A DNA stretch of 63,510 bases, taken from NCBI RefSeq assembly GCF_900100605.1, contig NZ_FNCN01000032.1:1-63510 (forward strand), read 5' to 3'. Shown here piece by piece: positions 16,512 through 23,892 of this stretch; the first letter of the stretch is position 1, and every line of letters starts with the position of its first letter. Both the position numbers and the translations under genes were made by a program. The stretch is from Sinosporangium album. GTDB taxonomy: Bacteria > Actinomycetota > Actinomycetes > Streptosporangiales > Streptosporangiaceae. The notes beneath the pieces are model-generated. The model saw nothing but the letters and a program-made list of their open reading frames with translations. It did no database searches and was not told where the DNA came from.

Positions 16512-17732
16512 ATGATGACCCGCGAAGAATGCGAGGCCCTGGACGCCGCCGACCCCCTGAGGCACTTCAGGGATGAGTTCGCCCTCCCGGACGGCGTGAT
16601 CTACCTGGTGGGCAACTCCCTCGGCGCGATGCCCAAAGCCGTGACGCAGCGGGTCGCGACCGCCGTCAACGACGAGTGGGCCAACCGCCTCGTCGGCGGA
16701 TGGAACAGCGCCCGGTGGTACAACCAGCCCACCGACCTCGGCGACCGGATCGCCCCCCTCATCGGCGCCGGACCCGGCGAGGTCATCGTGGGCGACTCGA
16801 CCAGCGTCGCGATCTACAAGGCTATGGCGGCAGCCGTACGGCTCCAGCCCGGACGCCGCGTCATCCTGTCGGACCTCGCCAACTTCCCGACGGACCGCTA
16901 CATCGTCGAAGGACTGGTCAAAGGGCTCGGCGGGGACTACCGGATCCGCGACATCGGCGACCTGGACAGCGCACTCGGCGACGACGTCGCCGCGGTCCTG
17001 CTCTCACAGGTTGACTACCGTACGGGAGCGCGCCGCGACATGGCGGCCGTGACCGCGCGCGTCCACGCCGCCGGCGCCCTCATGGTGTGGGACCTGTGCC
17101 ACAGCGTCGGAGCCTTCCCCATCGAGGTGGGCGAAGCCGACTTCGCGCTCGGATGCACCTACAAGTTCCTCAACGGCGGCCCCGGGTCGCCCGCCTTCCT
17201 CTACGCGGCTCCCCGCCACCACGAAAGCGCGGAGAACATCCTCTCCGGGTGGTACAGCCACGCCGACCCCTTCGCCTTCGAAACCGCCTACCGGCCGGCC
17301 GACGGCATCCGCCGCTTCGCCGTCAGCACCCCCCACGTGCTGTCCGGCATCGCCCTGTCGGCGGCCCTCGACATGTGGGAACGCGTGGACCTCCACGAGG
17401 TGCGGGCCAAGAGCGTGGCCCTCACCAGCCTCTTCATCGACCTCGTGGAATCCTCCTGCGGCCGGGACCTCACCCTCGCGAGCCCCGCCGCCTCCGGCGA
17501 GCGCGGCAGCCAGGTGAGCTTCCTGCACGACAACGGCTATCCGGTGATGCGCGCCCTCATCGACCGGGGAGTGCACGGGGACTATCGCGCGCCGAAGCTC
17601 CTCAGGTTCGGCTTCGCGCCGCTCTATCTGCGCTACGTGGACGTCTACGACGCGGCGGCCACTCTGGCCGAGGTGCTGGGCAAGGAGCTCTGGCGGGACG
17701 AGAGATACGCCGAGCGGCTGGCCGTCACCTGA
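16512..17732 (+). CDS. kynU: Kynureninase
   Basis: A 406-residue PLP enzyme of the aspartate aminotransferase fold that hydrolyses kynurenine or 3-hydroxykynurenine to (3-hydroxy)anthranilate and alanine. The family start YLVGNSLGAMPK is present. The PLP lysine is K218 in CTYKFLNGGPGSPAFLY, after the DLCHSVGAFPI aspartate motif. GGAGAG lies upstream of the ATGATG; the second ATG (16515) has better spacing, so the protein may begin one residue later. Last gene of the operon, 28 bases after nbaD. It supplies 3-hydroxyanthranilate and implies that the natural substrate is tryptophan-derived. Confidence 0.94.
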   Translation: MMTREECEALDAADPLRHFRDEFALPDGVIYLVGNSLGAMPKAVTQRVATAVNDEWANRLVGGWNSARWYNQPTDLGDRIAPLIGAGPGEVIVGDSTSVAIYKAMAAAVRLQPGRRVILSDLANFPTDRYIVEGLVKGLGGDYRIRDIGDLDSALGDDVAAVLLSQVDYRTGARRDMAAVTARVHAAGALMVWDLCHSVGAFPIEVGEADFALGCTYKFLNGGPGSPAFLYAAPRHHESAENILSGWYSHADPFAFETAYRPADGIRRFAVSTPHVLSGIALSAALDMWERVDLHEVRAKSVALTSLFIDLVESSCGRDLTLASPAASGERGSQVSFLHDNGYPVMRALIDRGVHGDYRAPKLLRFGFAPLYLRYVDVYDAAATLAEVLGKELWRDERYAERLAVT

Positions 17733-17741
17733 GCGGGGCTG

Positions 17742-18146
17742 TCAGGCGGGGCCGTCGGTGTCGAGGAGCGCGACCAGGCGTTTGGGGGCGATCGTGCGGT
17801 AGCTCTCGTCGACCCAGTCGAGCAGCAGGTCGACGCCGTGCCCCGCATGCCCGCCGTGCCCGGCATGCTCGGCCGCCGCGAGCGGGACGGTCACCCATCC
17901 GGACCGCCCGAGGTTGTGGGACGTCGGGACGGCGCCGGGCACGGAGAGCGCGTGCCCGTGCGACTGGCGCAGTTTCACCGAGAACTGCGGGCGCCATGTG
18001 TCGGCGGGCTCGTCGGGGCCGAGGAAGACGAAGATCTTCTTATTGACCTTGACGACCGTCTCGCCCCAGGGGTGCTCCTCGTAGGCTTCGGGCAGCCTGA
18101 GGGCGAACTCCCGCAGTCTGTCGCGAACCTCGTGCCAGTGCTCCAT
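17742..18146 (-). CDS. MmcQ/YjbR-family protein
   Basis: A 134-residue member of the MmcQ/YjbR (DUF419) family of small DNA-binding-like proteins of unknown role. Typical features are PEAYEEHPWGETVVKVNKKIF in outline, FSVKLRQS, and the C-terminal YRTIAPKRLVALLD. A His/Gly stretch (AEHAGHGGHAGHG) before the C-terminal helix is an unusual insertion. It is convergent with kynU, ten bases apart. Confidence 0.85.
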   Translation of the reverse strand: MEHWHEVRDRLREFALRLPEAYEEHPWGETVVKVNKKIFVFLGPDEPADTWRPQFSVKLRQSHGHALSVPGAVPTSHNLGRSGWVTVPLAAAEHAGHGGHAGHGVDLLLDWVDESYRTIAPKRLVALLDTDGPA

Positions 18147-18269
18147 GCCGCCATTGTGGCCGACCGGTCCCGCAGTCCCGGTCGCGCAGTCCCGGTTTGA
18201 CGGTCTCCGTCCGATGGTCGCAGTCCGGTGGTTTCGGTCGGCCGGGCCGCCGCCGAAACGCGAACTTCG

Positions 18270-18563
18270 CTATCGGGGAGATTCCGTGACAAACGTGCCG
18301 AGTCCCTGCAAGTGAAACTCCTCGTCGGGGAAATCGGCGTTCTTGTGCCGCTCGGCCAACTCCTCCTGTCGCTGGAGTTTTCCTATGAGGATCGCAGCCG
18401 TATCGGCATCCACGGTGTTGGCGTACCCGTCGAACGGCAGGCTTCCCGACACGGCACCACGGCGGGTGGCATACCAGTTACCGGCATCGCTATTCCAGAT
18501 GAACCACTCCGGCCATTGTCGACGCAGCTCTTCGAGCTGGGCGGATCGCAGGCGAATACTCAT
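18270..18563 (-). CDS. Small protein of the W-IW-SDAG-W-ATR type (97 aa)
   Basis: A paralogue of the small protein at 7148-7471: WFIWNSDAGNWYATR, TVDADTAAILIGKLQRQ. An N-terminal helix (LRSAQLEELRRQWPEW) replaces the shorter one of the paralogue, and the C-terminal tails are unrelated. No catalytic motif, signal or membrane segment is visible. It is transcribed alone. A candidate promoter lies about 100 bases upstream, overlapped by a palindrome. Function unknown. Confidence 0.65.
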   Translation of the reverse strand: MSIRLRSAQLEELRRQWPEWFIWNSDAGNWYATRRGAVSGSLPFDGYANTVDADTAAILIGKLQRQEELAERHKNADFPDEEFHLQGLGTFVTESPR

Positions 18564-18666
18564 GCTGTCACCTCGGTGTATGCCGACCTGAGGGGAGGGC
18601 GGAGAGGATTCACAGGCCGGTCATAGCCAGGACGCTACGGGCGGCATGAGTCAGGGACAACATTTG

Positions 18667-18730
18667 TTCATATTTATTGAAAGATCCACTTTCAAAATGA
18701 GCCATATAATACCTACCGTATCGATAGGTA
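18667..18730 (-). promoter_or_regulatory. Candidate promoter with two palindromes
   Basis: Read on the minus strand, TTGAAA (18695-18690) and TATGAA (18672-18667) are 17 bases apart, a good -35/-10 pair for the 97-aa gene. The -35 lies inside a perfect inverted repeat, TTGAAAG-N5-CTTTCAA (18677-18695). A second one, TACCTA-N9-TAGGTA, is at 18710-18730. This AT-rich island in GC-rich DNA looks like a repressed promoter. The rest of the 390-base gap (to 18955) holds short GTGGG-type repeats and the terminator listed separately. Confidence 0.5.
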
Positions 18731-18906
18731 ACGCGCTGGGATGATTGCACCGGTAGCCCACCTTCCCCCTGAAGCGGGAGCAGGGTGATGAATGCCCCAA
18801 GATCCCGCAGTGGGTGCCGCAGTGGGTGCCGCAGTGGTCCCGAGGTGGGGCCCGCGGTGGGGCCCGAGGTGGGCGACCCGCCGTACCTCCGGGGCCTGAA
18901 CGCGGA

Positions 18907-18939
18907 CGGCCCTCCCCGGCAGTGTGCCGGGGAGGGCCG
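18907..18939 (-). terminator. Strong hairpin terminator
   Basis: CGGCCCTCCCCGGC and GCCGGGGAGGGCCG form a perfect 14-bp stem with a 5-base loop, 17 bases past the stop of the 536-aa anchored protein gene. It lacks a T-run, as is usual here. Confidence 0.8.
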
Positions 18940-18955
18940 CGGAGAGCCGAAACGA

Positions 18956-20566
18956 CTAGGGCGTGTAGATGTAGACCTGGCTGGCGACGTCGGCGATCGC
19001 CTTGAGGTCGTCGGCGATGCCGTTCTCCACCTCACCCGGGTTGAACGACACGCCCACGGCGCGCAGCGCCTTGCGGGCGCGCAGGGAGTTCCACACGGCG
19101 TTGCGCTCGATGCCGCCGTTCATCAGACGCCAGGTGTTGCCGTCCCAGGTCTGCCGCCACGTCCACAGCACGACGTGCTGCACGCCGTTGCGGAGCGGCA
19201 GGTCCACCTTGGCCTTGACCGCGGCCTCGGCCGCGTCGCGGCCGACCTTGGAGGTGTTCCCGGCGTGCGCCAGGCCGATCTCGCGGGCGCCGATGTACAG
19301 CCCCGGCACGCGGGTCGCCCAGTTGCGGGTACGCAGACCGATCCAGTGGGCCTTGGTGGCGCGGTCGGCGCTGATCTTCCACTGCTGGTAGAGGCTGGTG
19401 AACAGGCCGCCGGAGACGTTCACCGCGTCCACCGCGCCCGTCAGCACGTACTGCTCGACGTTGGCCAGGGTGAGCAGCGGATACTTGGTGCGCATGGCCT
19501 GAATGCAGGGCTTGTTGGTGCCGCAGCCGAGCTCCGGGATCACCACGTCGACCGCGATCTGCTGCCCCGCGGGCAGGACGGCGCGCAGCTCCAGTGAGGT
19601 GTCGGCCACGAATTTGCGCACCTGGGAGGGCTTGGTGAAGCCGCCGCGCATGCCGAGGTCGTAGGCGATCTTCACGCCGAACACGCCGGGCCTGGCTGCG
19701 TGCTTGGCCAGCCGGGCCGCCGCCGCCTTCAACTGCGCGCGGCCGGCCTGCCAGGAGGCGACCAGGTCGGTCTCCAGCCAGATGCGCAGGCCGAGGGCGT
19801 CGGCCTCCTTGAGCGCCTCGCCGATGACGTCACCCGGTTCGGGCAGGGGCACCCGGCTCGGGGAGGGACTCGGGGAGGCGGTGGGACGCGGGCTCGCCGA
19901 CGCGCTGGGGGACGCGCTCGGGGCGCCGGTGGGGCCCTCGGAGGGGGCGGTCGCCGCGAGGGGCTCCCCCGTGGGCGGCGCAGAGTCCTGGCCGGGGCTT
20001 TGAGCGGGGTCCTGAGCGGGCTCCTGCGCAGGGTCGGTCACCGGCTCCGGCTCGGCCCGCTCCCTCGGGGCGGCGTCGGCCGCGCGGGTGGGCAGCGGGC
20101 TGCTCAGGCCCTTGGTGTCGCAGGCGAAGTCGGGGTTCTGCCGGCACACGCTCCTCGGCGGGTTGGCCTGGCGCCCCCGCTCATCCTGGCAGAGGTACTT
20201 CCCGGACCGGCCGTCCCAGACGCAGGTGATCTTGCGGGAGCAGCTCTTGTCGTCGGCCTTCGCCGTAGAGGTGCCGTCGGGGTTCACGCAGAAGGTCGTG
20301 GGCGGCCGGATCTCGGCCTGGGGCGTGGACTGCTCGCTCCCGTCGCCGAGGACGCTGACGACCTCCAGGTTCGTGTCCGGCTCCACCATGTAGAAGGTGC
20401 AGCCGTTGTATTCCGCGCTTCCCTTCTCGTAGAGGTCGGCGCACTGGTCGGTCGCCCCTCCTCCCGGGATGCGGTCGGCCACGGCCATCCCGGTGGGGAT
20501 GGACACGAGCCCGGTCAGGATTATCGCCACGATGGCGATAATCCATTCACGTTTGTGCAGGCGCAT
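18956..20566 (-). CDS. Anchored extracellular protein with Pro/Ser linker
   Basis: A 536-residue protein with a short N-terminal hydrophobic segment (WIIAIVAIILTGLVSIPTGMAV, residues ~9-30), so it is membrane-anchored or secreted. A Cys-rich region (about 40-160, six or more Cys) is followed by a Pro/Ala/Ser-rich linker (~170-245) and a C-terminal domain of ~285 residues. That domain has alternating strands and helices (LRIWLETDLVASW, FGVKIAYDLGMRGG, AVDVVIPELGCG, HVVLWTWRQTW) that resemble a TIM-barrel glycoside-hydrolase-like fold; I cannot name the family. It is 18 bases downstream of the other anchored-protein gene and probably forms an operon with it. A cell-wall or polysaccharide role is a guess. 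Confidence 0.65.
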   Translation of the reverse strand: MRLHKREWIIAIVAIILTGLVSIPTGMAVADRIPGGGATDQCADLYEKGSAEYNGCTFYMVEPDTNLEVVSVLGDGSEQSTPQAEIRPPTTFCVNPDGTSTAKADDKSCSRKITCVWDGRSGKYLCQDERGRQANPPRSVCRQNPDFACDTKGLSSPLPTRAADAAPRERAEPEPVTDPAQEPAQDPAQSPGQDSAPPTGEPLAATAPSEGPTGAPSASPSASASPRPTASPSPSPSRVPLPEPGDVIGEALKEADALGLRIWLETDLVASWQAGRAQLKAAAARLAKHAARPGVFGVKIAYDLGMRGGFTKPSQVRKFVADTSLELRAVLPAGQQIAVDVVIPELGCGTNKPCIQAMRTKYPLLTLANVEQYVLTGAVDAVNVSGGLFTSLYQQWKISADRATKAHWIGLRTRNWATRVPGLYIGAREIGLAHAGNTSKVGRDAAEAAVKAKVDLPLRNGVQHVVLWTWRQTWDGNTWRLMNGGIERNAVWNSLRARKALRAVGVSFNPGEVENGIADDLKAIADVASQVYIYTP

Positions 20567-20584
20567 GCCGAGCTCCTTGATTCC

Positions 20585-22009
20585 TTAGCACTGGAGGAAA
20601 TAGGCGAGGGTGATGGAGAAGCTGTCGTTCTTGGTGGTGCCCTTGTTGTCGCCTCCCCAGGTGATGCGCACCGAGTTGCTGAACGCCTTGCCGCAGGAGC
20701 CGGGCGGATGGCCGCTGGTGGGGGCCGTCAGGGTGAGTGTCGTGCTCGAACCCTGAGCGATCGTGCCGGCGTGCGGGGAGTAACCGACGGTCTGGGAACT
20801 CGGCGCGCTGGCGCTCCACGTGATGTTGCCCGTGCGTGCCGTGAGCTGGACCGTGCCTGAGCTCCGGTCCGCGATGTGGAGCGAGTAGGACGAGGCTGCG
20901 AGCTCCGGCGGAGGCGGAGGAGGTTGCGGCGGCGGGGCCGGCTTGGAGGAGGTGGCGGCGGTGGTCGGGCCGACGGGGGTCCGTTTCGGGCGGGGAGCGT
21001 TGTCGCCGGGCGGCGGAGGCGGGTTCACCCCCCGGGAGCGCGTGGTCGGCGACACGCGGTTCGGCGTGCGCGTCTTCGTGGCCGTGGGCTTGGCGTTGGC
21101 CCGCGCACGGGTGGAGGGGGCGGCTGTGGGCCCGCCCGCGCGCGTCGGAACCCCTGCCTGCGGCACCCCCGCCTGCGGCGCACGCGCGTGCGGTACGGCG
21201 GGAGCCGGGATGGCCCCGGTCGGCAGTTGGACGGCGGGCGAGGGGGCCGGCGGGGCCACATCGGCCCCCTGAGGCGGAGGGGGTGGCGCCTGGAGCTGTA
21301 CGGGGTCGTCCTGGGGTTCCAGGATGATGGTCTTCGGGGCGCTGATGTTGGCGGTGCCCACGGGTGGCGCCGAGCGGGCGAAGATCAGGTCGCCGAGGAG
21401 CAGCATCACGAGCACGCCCGCGGTCGCCACGGCCGCGACCCGGCCGAAGCGGATGGCGGGGCGGGTGCGGGGCTCGTCGTCGTCGAGGTCGCTGAGGTCG
21501 TCTCCATGCCAGCTCTCGGGAGCGCGGGGCGCGCCGCCCTTACCGCTCGGGGCGGTCGTCTCGCCGCTCTGCCGCGAACGGCCGACACGACCGACACGAC
21601 CGACATCTCCGAGACCGCCGGGCCGGCCCGGCTCCTCAGGGGAGCCCGACGCGTTCGCCCGCGCCGCGCCGACCTTGGGCGGACCGTCCCCGGACGCGCC
21701 GACCTTGGGCGAGGAGACCTTGGAATTGGACGACGGACCGGAAATGGTCTCCACCGGTCCGAAACCGGGCTCCGCGGGTTCGGGCGCGGACTCGTCGCCG
21801 CGGCGTTGTTCGGATTCTTCAGCGGCGGCGCCGAGTGACATGGGACGACGCTCACGGGGGAGGTCGTGCTCGTTCTCATTCCAGAACTCGTCGTCCCCGC
21901 TCCCTAAGTCGGCTTCTTTCTCGTGCCGAAACTCGGGTTTTGACGTGACCGAATCCCATTCATCCGGGTTATGGCCATAAGGGTGCCGCCCACGCGAGGA
22001 GTCAGACAT
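20585..22009 (-). CDS. Pro-rich single-pass membrane protein
   Basis: A 474-residue protein with a charged cytoplasmic N-terminal ~190 residues, one membrane segment (VAAVATAGVLVMLLLGDLIFA, ~195-215), a ~170-residue Pro/Ala/Thr-rich outer stalk, and a C-terminal Ig-like beta domain (~385-474: SYSLHIADRSSGTVQLTA, TTLTLTAPTSG) with one Cys pair. This is the layout of a surface-displayed or wall-spanning sensor or anchor. It is first of a two-gene unit with the next gene, which also has an extracellular domain. No enzyme motif is visible. Confidence 0.65.
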   Translation of the reverse strand: MSDSSRGRHPYGHNPDEWDSVTSKPEFRHEKEADLGSGDDEFWNENEHDLPRERRPMSLGAAAEESEQRRGDESAPEPAEPGFGPVETISGPSSNSKVSSPKVGASGDGPPKVGAARANASGSPEEPGRPGGLGDVGRVGRVGRSRQSGETTAPSGKGGAPRAPESWHGDDLSDLDDDEPRTRPAIRFGRVAAVATAGVLVMLLLGDLIFARSAPPVGTANISAPKTIILEPQDDPVQLQAPPPPPQGADVAPPAPSPAVQLPTGAIPAPAVPHARAPQAGVPQAGVPTRAGGPTAAPSTRARANAKPTATKTRTPNRVSPTTRSRGVNPPPPPGDNAPRPKRTPVGPTTAATSSKPAPPPQPPPPPPELAASSYSLHIADRSSGTVQLTARTGNITWSASAPSSQTVGYSPHAGTIAQGSSTTLTLTAPTSGHPPGSCGKAFSNSVRITWGGDNKGTTKNDSFSITLAYFLQC

Positions 22010-22593
22010 GCCCGCCTCTCCTTAGCCCGCCAATCGGGGATGCCCATCAATCCCTGTAAAACAAGGAGTAAACGTGACAGTAGGCTAGCTACGGCGATTT
22101 ATCTGCATCCATGCGGTTGCTGAGACGGACGGGGAATCGTGTCCGTTCCGTGATGGAACGTGTGGCGATGGGGGTCCGGCGGGCTCTTGTCCGCATCTCG
22201 GGGTTGTGGTATGGCGGGCGCCGGCCGTACCCTGGCCGACGGCTCCCTGTCGGGCCGCGCCGCCTGTCCTCCGGCGGCTGTCAAGGCTTTCGAGCGCCGG
22301 TCGAGAAAGGCCGACCGCCGGACGCTGACATGCCCTTGTGTGCGGCGACTGGCCCTTCGGCGCCCACGGAAAACTTCCCATAAACTGACATATCTTCCCT
22401 GACTGCCTCGCGTATTGTCACGAAATGGTCACAATGTAAGTCTTGTCATTTTTCCTTACTGACGTTGTCATTTTCCCCCGCCTACACTCCGCTTGACGAA
22501 CTTGACAAGAATGTGAGCCAGTCAGTCAAGGTCTCTGGTTGCTCTTCGGTCAGGTTTTCCCTTTCGTCTCATCGGTGGAGTGGAGGCGGTCCT
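22010..22593. promoter_or_regulatory. Divergent intergenic region with 22-bp spaced direct repeat
   Basis: A 584-base gap between the divergent anchored-protein operon and the 259-aa gene. TTGTCATTTTTCC (22443-22455) recurs as TTGTCATTTTCCC at 22465-22477, exactly 22 bases apart (two helical turns), so it may be an operator. Nearby ATTGT-N12-ACAAT (around 22415) is a weaker palindrome. No gene or RNA is recognised. An in-frame GTG-type upstream start for the 259-aa gene is possible but has no ribosome site. Confidence 0.4.
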
Positions 22594-23373
22594 ATGGCCG
22601 GGGAGACCCTGCCTCAAGTGGTCGAACGAATCTGCGCGAGAGTGGTCACAGCGGCGGAGGTGCGTGTCGCGCCGTTGCCGCTGGGTGGAGTGCGGATCTG
22701 GACGGAGGGATGGGAAAGACCCTCCGACCGCTGGATCGCCGACCATCAGATGCTGCGCGAACTCCGACTGGTGGGATGGGAGACCGCGGTCGAACCCGGC
22801 GTCGGGATCATGGTCCTCGGGTGGAGCGCCACCAACCTCGCCCACCGCGTGCACACCCTGCGCGTCGCCATCGGCGGCCTGCAGGACTCCCACCTCCGCA
22901 CCGCCGCCGTGGCCGTCTCCGTGACCGAGGGCTACCGCGACGCGTTCCCCGGTTCGGCCCTCACCGACATCCAGCCGTCGGTCCTGTCCCACATCGCCAC
23001 GCAATACCTGCGCTGGCCGGCCCGGATCGGCGACCTCAGCGACCTGACCCGCGTGGCCAGGGACTCGGTGCTCGCCCTGCTCCTCGCCCAGGCCGCCCAA
23101 CTGGAGAACGAGGTCATGGCCCTGTGCGACCAGCACCTCGCGGTCGCGGGACACACCGTGGAAACCCTCTGGTACGGCCTCGCCCCCGGCGGCGGCTCCA
23201 CCCCGCAGGAGGCCCGCCGTACGGCACTGCGCGAAGCCGGCCTGCTCGTCGAACGCCTCAAGAACGCGCGCAGCCACGCCAGTCTCGGCCATGCATCTGG
23301 CCGTGCGTCCGGCCGTGCGTCTGGCCGTGCGTCTGGCCGCGCGTCTGGCCGCGCATCCGGCCATGCGTCGTGA
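22594..23373 (+). CDS. Uncharacterised 259-aa protein with GRAS repeat tail
   Basis: I choose the ATG at 22594 because GGAGG lies seven bases upstream. The protein is mostly alpha/beta with no membrane segment and no recognised domain; a helical middle (SDLTRVARDSVLALLLAQAAQLENEVMAL) is its most regular part. The C-terminus runs into a 12-bp tandem repeat that encodes GRAS six times. The stop lies only seven bases before the ATG used for the SMR transporter, so the two are likely co-transcribed. Confidence 0.6.
   Translation: MAGETLPQVVERICARVVTAAEVRVAPLPLGGVRIWTEGWERPSDRWIADHQMLRELRLVGWETAVEPGVGIMVLGWSATNLAHRVHTLRVAIGGLQDSHLRTAAVAVSVTEGYRDAFPGSALTDIQPSVLSHIATQYLRWPARIGDLSDLTRVARDSVLALLLAQAAQLENEVMALCDQHLAVAGHTVETLWYGLAPGGGSTPQEARRTALREAGLLVERLKNARSHASLGHASGRASGRASGRASGRASGRASGHAS
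23293..23364 (+). repeat. Six 12-bp in-frame repeats
   Basis: Units of 12 bases (consensus GCGTCTGGCCGT) start at 23293, 23305, 23317, 23329, 23341 and 23353. They encode a (Gly-Arg-Ala-Ser)n tail of the 259-aa protein and end beside the transporter's start codon. The length is a multiple of three, so copy-number changes would alter only the tail. Confidence 0.9.
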
Positions 23374-23380
23374 GACCCTG

Positions 23381-23881
23381 ATGGCCTGGCTCCTGCTCAC
23401 CCTGGCGATCGTGACCGAGGTGATCGCCACCTCGGCGCTGAAGCTCAGCGACGGCCTCTCCCACCGGGGCTACACGGTCGTGGTGGTGCTCGGATACGTC
23501 GCCTCCTACGTCGCCCTGGCCCGGGCGCTGAAACTCCAGCTCGAGGTCAGCCTCGCCTACGCCATCTGGTCGGGTGTCGGCACGGCCGCCATCGCGGTCA
23601 TCGGGGCCATGTTCTTCCACGAGTCGGTGAGCGTCCTCAAAACCGTCGCCATCGTCCTCATCATCGCCGGCGTGGCCATGCTGAACCTCGCCCCGACGCC
23701 GCACACCGCGACCGGCCGCGTAGCCGTCGTCACGGCCCGGCCCGACGCGGCGGTCGCCCTGGTCAGGGCGCTCGGCGACCTCACCGGGGCGATCACCGAG
23801 CTGCGGGCCGCCGAGCCCTCCCGCGCGGTAAGGCCGCACAGCGTGGCCGACGCCGTACCCCGCGTCCCGACCTCCGGCTGA
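23381..23881 (+). CDS. SMR-family efflux transporter
   Basis: A small multidrug resistance (EmrE/QacE-like) inner-membrane protein. Four membrane helices occupy the first ~105 residues (MAWLLLTLAIVTEVIATSAL with the essential Glu in TEVIAT; YTVVVVLGYVASYVAL; VSLAYAIWSGVGTAAIAVIG; TVAIVLIIAGVAMLNL). These proteins work as dimers exporting cations such as guanidinium or quaternary amines by proton exchange. About 60 extra hydrophilic residues follow the last helix, unusual for SMR proteins. An ATG six codons upstream (23363) is an alternative start. An MFS exporter gene follows 11 bases later. Confidence 0.88.
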   Translation: MAWLLLTLAIVTEVIATSALKLSDGLSHRGYTVVVVLGYVASYVALARALKLQLEVSLAYAIWSGVGTAAIAVIGAMFFHESVSVLKTVAIVLIIAGVAMLNLAPTPHTATGRVAVVTARPDAAVALVRALGDLTGAITELRAAEPSRAVRPHSVADAVPRVPTSG

Positions 23882-23892
23882 CAGGAGTTCCC

